Source: an uncultured Gammaproteobacteria bacterium (GTDB lineage: Bacteria; Pseudomonadota; Gammaproteobacteria; Steroidobacterales; JABDMI01). From it: a DNA stretch of 6,474 nt. Under the pieces are notes generated by a model. It ran no database searches, was not told the DNA's origin, and worked only from the letters and a program-made list of their open reading frames with translations. The DNA lies in the NCBI GenBank assembly GCA_938039225.1, contig CALHVH010000118.1, positions 1-6,474 on the forward strand. The letters run 5' to 3'. Shown piece after piece: positions 1-4,158 of this stretch (position 1 is its first letter; each line of letters opens with the position of its first letter). A program made the translations under genes and the position numbers.

Positions 1-944
1 CAAATGGTGACGCATTCTTCATCGCCCAACATTTCAGACGGTGTTTTTAAGCGACCTGATAAACGAACCCAGTCACCTTTTTGAACAACGGCATCCATAT
101 TGAAATAATTTTTATAAACGGATAAAACTTTATCCGCTTGATTAGCAAGAATCCCAGACAAGACAATAAGTCCGCCTCGACGTAAGCGTCGACGAATGTC
201 TTGCACAATCGCAATAAGAGGAATAGCCAGAATATTAGCTAAGATGATGTCAAAGGTTTCGTCTTTTGACCAATCGGTATCATCAGGTAAGTAAGCCTTG
301 AGGTTTTGTTCGACATTATTGCGTTGGGCATTGGCTAGGCTGGCCTCAATGGCTTGAATATCTATATCTAAACAGGTGGCCTGTTTGGCACCCAGTTTTA
401 AAGCGGCAATGGCTAAAATTCCTGAGCCAGAGCCATAATCTAAAATATCTTTTTTACGCAGATTGGCTGCATCTAACCACTCCAAGCATAATGCAGTAGT
501 TTCATGTGTGCCGGTGCCAAAGGCCATACCAGGGTCCATATCCACTATGACATTCTTAACGCTTTGCTCGTGGACTGGAATGTCCATGCTGTCAGGGCAA
601 ATCCATAAGCGTTCACCAAATTTCAAGGGCTTAAAATGTGTTAACCACTCACGTTCCCAGGCCTTATCTTCCAGTACTTTTTCTTCAACTATTTTGAATA
701 CATCGTCACCAAAAGTATCTCGTAAAGACATTTTGATATCTTCTAAATAGGTGTGCTGTTCAAAAAGTGCATTAAGATTGGTTTTAGACCACAGTGGTGT
801 GGTGTTTAAAGCCGGTTCTAATATGGGTTCATCACCGGCATCGGTATAGCTCACAGCTACCGCATCTAAATCCAATAGATGTTGTTCAACTTTCTCGGCA
901 TCAAGCGAGCTGAGCAGAGTTAAGGTAAGTGATTTCCAAGCCAT
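1..944 (-). CDS. prmA: Ribosomal protein L11 methyltransferase PrmA (3' end outside window)
   Basis: Cytoplasmic SAM-dependent methyltransferase that methylates ribosomal protein L11. I translated 314 codons from the ATG at 944 without a stop. The N-terminus (MAWKSL) aligns with E. coli PrmA (MPWIQL), which supports this start, although the Shine-Dalgarno is weak. Visible family blocks are DKAWEREW (residues 93-100), FGERLWICP (109-117), the GTGTHETT substrate/SAM loop (143-150), SAM-binding motif I LDYGSGSGILAIAALKLGA (168-186), the acidic LDID block (192-195) and the NILA motif (237-240). The usual C-terminal block GDWVRLSGR ends at residue 298, where E. coli PrmA stops four residues after the start of GRKN. 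Here the frame runs on for at least 16 more residues (KTPSEMLGDEECVTI) to the window edge. It lies 39 bases after accC, as in other gammaproteobacteria, and is probably co-transcribed. The family call is secure; the true C-terminus is unknown. Confidence 0.96.
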   Translation of the reverse strand, partial: MAWKSLTLTLLSSLDAEKVEQHLLDLDAVAVSYTDAGDEPILEPALNTTPLWSKTNLNALFEQHTYLEDIKMSLRDTFGDDVFKIVEEKVLEDKAWEREWLTHFKPLKFGERLWICPDSMDIPVHEQSVKNVIVDMDPGMAFGTGTHETTALCLEWLDAANLRKKDILDYGSGSGILAIAALKLGAKQATCLDIDIQAIEASLANAQRNNVEQNLKAYLPDDTDWSKDETFDIILANILAIPLIAIVQDIRRRLRRGGLIVLSGILANQADKVLSVYKNYFNMDAVVQKGDWVRLSGRLKTPSEMLGDEECVTI

Positions 945-983
945 GAGCGTAGTTTAATGCCTGTCTGTGAATTAAAAAGTGGT

Positions 984-2357
984 TTAGGCTTTATTTTTTA
1001 GATGTTGTTTTAAGCGTTTTTCTAGATAGTGAATATCCATGCCGCCATTTTGAAAACCAATATCGTCTAATAATCTTCTCTGCAAGGGTATATTGGTTTT
1101 GATTCCTTCAATAACCATTTCACTTAACGCGGTTCGCATTTTCTGAATAGCCGAACTACGGTTTGGACCATGCACAATCACTTTACCAATCATGGAGTCA
1201 TAAAAGGGAGGGACTTTATATCCACTGTACACTTGCGAATCAACGCGCACGCCAGGCCCACCTGCTGGGTGCCATACTGAAATTTGACCGGGACTTGGAG
1301 CAAAAGTATCAGGGTCTTCGGCGTTTATACGACATTCAATAGAATGACCGGTAATTTTAACATCGTCTTGAGTAATTTCTAATGGATGTCCAGCGGCTAT
1401 ACGTAATTGCTGTTGAATAATGTCTATCCCAGTAACCATCTCGGATACGGGATGCTCTACTTGAATCCGAGTATTCATTTCGATGAAATAGAACTCGCCT
1501 TTTTCAAATAAAAATTCAAACGTACCTGCACCACGGTAACCAATGTTTTTACAGGCATCGGTACATAATTTACCAATACGTGCACGTTGTTCATCGGTGA
1601 TTCCTGGCGCTGGCGCTTCTTCAATAACTTTTTGATGTCGACGCTGCATTGAGCAATCACGTTCACCAAGGTGAATCGCATTACCGTGTTCGTCGGCCAA
1701 AATTTGAATCTCAACATGTCGTGGAGTTTCTAAATATTTTTCCATATAGACCACGTCATTATTAAACGCGGCTCCAGCTTCAGCTTTGGTTAATGCGATA
1801 GAGCTAATGAGTGTGGCTTCTGTATTAACAACACGCATACCACGACCGCCGCCCCCGCCAGACGCTTTGATGATGACTGGGTAGCCAATTTTTTTGGCCA
1901 GTTTCAAATTGGTTTCAGCATCATCGCCTAAGGCTCCGCCAGAACCGGGTACGCAAGGCACACCGGCTTCAAGCATGGCTTTTTTAGCCGAAACTTTATC
2001 GCCCATTAAACGAATGGTTTCTGCGCGCGGTCCAATAAATACATAGCCACTGTCTTCAACGCTTTCGGCAAAGTCAGCGTTTTCAGCTAAGAATCCGTAA
2101 CCAGGGTGTATGGCTACAGCATCGGTTACTTCCGCTGCACTGATAATAGCTGCCATGTTTAAATAACTATCGGTGGCTGAGGCAGGGCCTATGCACACTG
2201 ATTCATCCGCTAATAAAACGTGTTTTTGATTGGCGTCGGCAGTGGAATGCACGGCGACGGTTTTAATGCCTTGTTCTCTACACGCACGTAAGATACGTAG
2301 AGCAATTTCGCCTCGATTAGCGATAAGGACTTTTGCAATTTTGGAGCGTACTGGCAT
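984..2357 (-). CDS. accC: Acetyl-CoA carboxylase, biotin carboxylase subunit AccC
   Basis: Catalyses ATP- and bicarbonate-dependent carboxylation of biotin on AccB, the first half-reaction of acetyl-CoA carboxylase in fatty acid synthesis; cytoplasmic. At 457 residues it is close to E. coli AccC (449), with a constant +5 offset from a slightly longer N-terminus. The biotin carboxylase N-domain begins at KVLIANRGEIALRI (9-22). The ATP-grasp domain shows the glycine-rich lid KASGGGGGRGMR (164-175). The catalytic block is EMNTRIQVEHPVSE (293-306). By position, the E. coli catalytic or ligand residues K116, K159, H209, K238, E276, E288, R292 and R338 correspond to K121, K164, H214, K243, E281, E293, R297 and R343, and all are conserved. 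The C-domain ends with GGMDIHYLEKRL. A possible ribosome site AGGAA (2370-2374) sits 12 bases before the ATG, rather far. The gap to accB is 97 bases and may carry its own promoter. Confidence 0.98.
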   Translation of the reverse strand: MPVRSKIAKVLIANRGEIALRILRACREQGIKTVAVHSTADANQKHVLLADESVCIGPASATDSYLNMAAIISAAEVTDAVAIHPGYGFLAENADFAESVEDSGYVFIGPRAETIRLMGDKVSAKKAMLEAGVPCVPGSGGALGDDAETNLKLAKKIGYPVIIKASGGGGGRGMRVVNTEATLISSIALTKAEAGAAFNNDVVYMEKYLETPRHVEIQILADEHGNAIHLGERDCSMQRRHQKVIEEAPAPGITDEQRARIGKLCTDACKNIGYRGAGTFEFLFEKGEFYFIEMNTRIQVEHPVSEMVTGIDIIQQQLRIAAGHPLEITQDDVKITGHSIECRINAEDPDTFAPSPGQISVWHPAGGPGVRVDSQVYSGYKVPPFYDSMIGKVIVHGPNRSSAIQKMRTALSEMVIEGIKTNIPLQRRLLDDIGFQNGGMDIHYLEKRLKQHLKNKA

Positions 2358-2369
2358 AAGCTTTATGCG

Positions 2370-2374
2370 TTCCT
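2370..2374 (-). promoter_or_regulatory. Possible accC ribosome binding site
   Basis: AGGAA on the minus strand, 12 bases before the accC ATG. The sequence is good but the spacing is longer than the usual 5-9 bases, so accC initiation may be moderate or may use another contact. No better purine-rich site lies closer to the start. Confidence 0.4.
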
Positions 2375-2419
2375 ATGTTTATTTATTGAATAAAACGAGC
2401 GTAAAGACTATCTATACAA

Positions 2420-2447
2420 ATTATATAAATAGTTTAAGACTTCTTAA
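2420..2447 (-). promoter_or_regulatory. Candidate promoter for accC in the accB-accC gap
   Basis: On the minus strand a perfect -10 hexamer TATAAT (2425 down to 2420) lies 16 bases after TTAAGA (2447 down to 2442), which matches 4 of 6 bases of the TTGACA -35 consensus. The region is AT-rich, so a chance match is possible. If real, it would give accC and prmA transcription independent of accB, although in E. coli accB and accC are co-transcribed. The -35 half overlaps a perfect palindrome. Confidence 0.3.
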
Positions 2448-2448
2448 A
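2433..2448. repeat. Perfect 16-bp inverted repeat between accB and accC
   Basis: Two 7-base arms, TTTAAGA and TCTTAAA, are separated by 2 bases and lie six bases beyond the accB stop codon. The stem is AT-rich and no T-run follows on the minus strand, so it is a poor rho-independent terminator. Its overlap with a possible -35 box makes an operator one reading. A 3'-end stability element or chance in AT-rich DNA are the alternatives. Confidence 0.45.
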
Positions 2449-2454
2449 GAGATA

Positions 2455-2907
2455 TCACTCGATAGTAACTAAGGCTTGGTCAAATTCAACGGCTTCGCCA
2501 TTGCTAACATGTATGGCTTTAATACGGCCGGCCTTGTCTGCTTCAATTTGGTTCATCATTTTCATGGCTTCAATAATGCATATGGTATCGCCTACATTGA
2601 CTTGAGTGCCAATATCGATGAACGGTGCCGCATCCGGAGAAGAGGCTCTATAAAAGGTACCAACCATTGGAGATAGCACATCGTGTCCACTGCTTGGAGT
2701 AGCGGCTGCAGGCGCGGCTGCTGGAGGTGCAGCGGCTGCAGCTGGAGCAGCAACAGCAGTAGGAGCTGGAGCCGCTTGTTGTACGACCGGTGCACTTTGA
2801 CTGTAACGGGCTAAGCGAACTGACTCTTCACCTTCATGAATTTCTAATTCAGCAAGTTGTGATTCCTCAAGCAACTCGATTAATTTTTTTACTTTACGTA
2901 TATCCAT
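2455..2907 (-). CDS. accB: Acetyl-CoA carboxylase biotin carboxyl carrier protein AccB (BCCP)
   Basis: Carries the biotin cofactor that AccC carboxylates and the carboxyltransferase AccAD discharges onto acetyl-CoA; cytoplasmic. The 150-residue product compares with 156 in E. coli. The N-terminal segment MDIRKVKKLIELLEE is the classic start. Residues about 39-73 form a flexible Ala/Pro-rich linker. The C-terminal biotinyl domain runs from about 77 to 150, with the thumb-containing block SPMVGTFYRASSPDAAPF (79-96) and the biotinylation motif EAMKMMNQ, the modified lysine being K116. I chose ATG 2907 because GGAG (2914-2917) lies 6 bases upstream. A longer reading from TTG 2919 would put this ribosome site inside the coding sequence and add MELI, which the family lacks. 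It lies 44 bases after aroQ and 97 before accC. Confidence 0.98.
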   Translation of the reverse strand: MDIRKVKKLIELLEESQLAELEIHEGEESVRLARYSQSAPVVQQAAPAPTAVAAPAAAAAPPAAAPAAATPSSGHDVLSPMVGTFYRASSPDAAPFIDIGTQVNVGDTICIIEAMKMMNQIEADKAGRIKAIHVSNGEAVEFDQALVTIE

Positions 2908-2913
2908 TATTAA

Positions 2914-2930
2914 CTCCAAGGCTTACGCCT
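2914..2930 (-). promoter_or_regulatory. accB ribosome binding site with adjacent small hairpin
   Basis: GGAG at 2914-2917 is placed 6 bases before the accB ATG and decides the start. Directly upstream the transcript can fold as AGGC-GUAA-GCCU (2930 down to 2919), a 4-bp GC-rich stem closed by a GUAA loop of the stable GNRA type, ending one base from the Shine-Dalgarno. The ribosome site is clear. The hairpin is short, and its role is inferred only from its position. Confidence 0.6.
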
Positions 2931-2951
2931 GATTAATTATTTTTTTATTAT

Positions 2952-3392
2952 TTATTGATTAGTTAGGAATCGGTCGGCTGCTACTAGTGCAAAGCCGTAG
3001 CCCATTAACCCAAAGCCGGTAATTACACCTTCGGCTTGATCTGAAAAATAGGAATGATGACGAAACGGCTCACGTGCATATACATTAGAAATATGAATTT
3101 CATAAAATGGAATGTCTACACTGGCAATGGCATCTCGGATGGCAACACTGCTGTGAGTGAAGGCCGCCGGATTAAATAGGATGAAATCAACTCGCTTATG
3201 GCAGGCATGCAGCTTTTCAATAATTTCGTGCTCAGCATTCGATTGAAAACAATCTAAATCATGACCTAACTCAGCAGCACGTTTTTGCATATCTTGCTCA
3301 AGTTCGGCCAAAGTCTCAGCACCATAGATTTCAGGTTCACGAGTGCCTAAGCGATTAAGATTTGGTCCATTCAGGAGTAGTATCTGTGCCAT
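2952..3392 (-). CDS. aroQ: 3-dehydroquinate dehydratase, type II
   Basis: Converts 3-dehydroquinate to 3-dehydroshikimate in the shikimate pathway to aromatic amino acids; a cytoplasmic, normally dodecameric enzyme. Its 146 residues match the usual family length of about 145-150. The N-terminal signature LLLNGPNLNRLGTREPEIYG (5-24) supplies the lid-loop arginine R18 and catalytic tyrosine Y23. FNPAAFTHSSVAIRDA (73-88) carries substrate-binding N74 and H80; the usual NPAAYTH tyrosine is phenylalanine here. YEIHISNVYAREPFRHHS (97-114) carries E98, the catalytic histidine H100 and R111. All expected active-site residues are present, so it should be active. The Shine-Dalgarno is weak (a GG within an A-rich tract), but the start fits the family and no in-frame ATG lies just upstream. 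It precedes accB by 44 bases, as in Pseudomonas and relatives. Confidence 0.97.
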   Translation of the reverse strand: MAQILLLNGPNLNRLGTREPEIYGAETLAELEQDMQKRAAELGHDLDCFQSNAEHEIIEKLHACHKRVDFILFNPAAFTHSSVAIRDAIASVDIPFYEIHISNVYAREPFRHHSYFSDQAEGVITGFGLMGYGFALVAADRFLTNQ

Positions 3393-3416
3393 TGCAGTTT
3401 TTTTACCATTTTCGTC
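3393..3416 (-). repeat. Imperfect direct repeat, copy nearest aroQ
   Basis: Plus-strand pattern TGCAG, T-run, ACC, ATTTTCGTC. It matches the copy at 3433-3455 with small insertions and deletions (TGCAAG, TTT, ACCG, ATTTTCGCC). The two copies start 40 bases apart in the same orientation just ahead of aroQ. They could be binding sites in the leader or remnants of a local duplication. Confidence 0.45.
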
Positions 3417-3432
3417 ATTTTGACGAGGAAGG

Positions 3433-3455
3433 CTGCAAGTTTACCGATTTTCGCC
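3433..3455 (-). repeat. Imperfect direct repeat, copy farther from aroQ
   Basis: Partner of the copy at 3393-3416. The shared core is TGCA(A)G - TTT - ACC(G) - ATTTTCG(T/C)C on the plus strand. This copy starts immediately downstream of the candidate extended -10 element, so both copies would lie in the transcribed leader if that promoter is real. Confidence 0.45.
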
Positions 3456-3459
3456 ACAA

Positions 3460-3468
3460 AATCTAGCA
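3460..3468 (-). promoter_or_regulatory. Candidate extended -10 promoter for aroQ-accB
   Basis: The minus strand reads TGC-TAGATT. This has the TG of an extended -10 element followed by a hexamer matching TATAAT at 4 of 6 bases, about 65 bases before the aroQ start. The -35 region is poor (best CAGTCA, 16-base spacer). A perfect TTGACA hexamer lies further upstream in the same gap but has no -10 at a workable distance. The 142-base gap at 3393-3534 is the longest gene-free stretch here and the likeliest place for a promoter. This particular assignment is tentative. Confidence 0.25.
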
Positions 3469-3534
3469 ATATTTTGAATTTTGACTGTGCACTGCAGCAT
3501 TATTATGTCAAGCCAAGCTCATGCAAGCGAGAGT

Positions 3535-4134
3535 CTATAGAAAGCTATTTAAGATTTCTTCGATCTGGTCCTTATTCAACTCGCCAGTATGGGCTTTGGT
3601 TTGGGTACCATCGGCCGAAATGAAAACGGTAAATGGTAAGGCTATAAAGTTGTAATTCACCGCTTGCCCAATGCGTATGGTTTCATTTAAATCGCTAATA
3701 AGAATTGGGTAATTAAAATCGGTGCTGTCCATGTATTTTTTTACGGCCTTAGCATCGTCCATGGCAATACCCAGAAACTGCACATTTTGTTCAGCAAATT
3801 TTTCTTGGGACTCAATCAATAAAGGAATTTCTTTGCGACAAGGTGGGCACCAGGTTGCCCAAAAGTTGATGGCTAATATTTTACCCGACCATGTATCCAA
3901 GCCGACTGGTTTAGCGTCAATGTCTTTGATTACTAACGAGGCTAAATCAAGTGTGCGAGCGTCATCACCTTGTTGAGTGCTTGCTTCAGAGTTTGCCGTA
4001 TTTGGGAGAGGGTCCAGTTGGCTATAAGTGATGTCGTTTTGTGGAGCAATAATATATTTATAAGTGGCAAAGCCTGCTAAACCTGCAGCAATCATCATGC
4101 ATAAAACTATAAGCATTTCTTTAAAGGAAATCAT
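3535..4134 (-). CDS. Membrane-anchored TlpA/ResA-family thioredoxin-like protein
   Basis: Predicted periplasmic thiol-disulfide oxidoreductase of 199 residues. A hydrophobic segment at about 7-29 (after MISFKE) looks like an uncleaved N-terminal anchor. Residues about 31-65 are a polar Q/S/T/D-rich linker. A thioredoxin fold follows with LAINFWATWCPPCRKEIP (87-104). The active site is C96-PP-C99, the TlpA/ResA/CcmG-type CPPC rather than the CGPC of thioredoxin. The cis-proline is P167 in FIALPFTVFI, followed by SADG. It lacks the GVxGxPET signature of CcmG, so I call it TlpA-like and give no symbol. It starts 24 bases after dsbD ends, with a weak ribosome site, so it is almost certainly co-transcribed and could receive electrons from that DsbD. 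Possible roles are reduction of apocytochrome c or of copper-site cysteines in oxidases, or general disulfide reduction; sequence alone cannot choose. Confidence 0.9.
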   Translation of the reverse strand: MISFKEMLIVLCMMIAAGLAGFATYKYIIAPQNDITYSQLDPLPNTANSEASTQQGDDARTLDLASLVIKDIDAKPVGLDTWSGKILAINFWATWCPPCRKEIPLLIESQEKFAEQNVQFLGIAMDDAKAVKKYMDSTDFNYPILISDLNETIRIGQAVNYNFIALPFTVFISADGTQTKAHTGELNKDQIEEILNSFL

Positions 4135-4158
4135 TGTTTGCTCGTTCTGAAATTTTTA

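Noticed and set aside
463..750. Plus-strand open frame of 95 codons
   Set aside because: It lies wholly opposite the conserved prmA coding sequence, has no recognisable motifs and shows no gene-like start context.
1475..1717. Second minus-strand frame of 80 codons inside accC
   Set aside because: It is an out-of-frame shadow of the accC ATP-grasp region with no independent support.
2455..2919. Longer accB starting at TTG 2919
   Set aside because: The GGAG ribosome site lies inside the first codons of this version, and the family begins at MDIRKVKK, so ATG 2907 is preferred.
3504..3509. Perfect TTGACA hexamer on the minus strand in the tlpA-aroQ gap
   Set aside because: No reasonable -10 hexamer occurs 16-18 bases downstream, so it was not called a promoter alone.
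3512..3534. Possible terminator after the TlpA-like gene
   Set aside because: Only weak pairing between short GC-containing words is possible, and no T-run follows on the minus strand.
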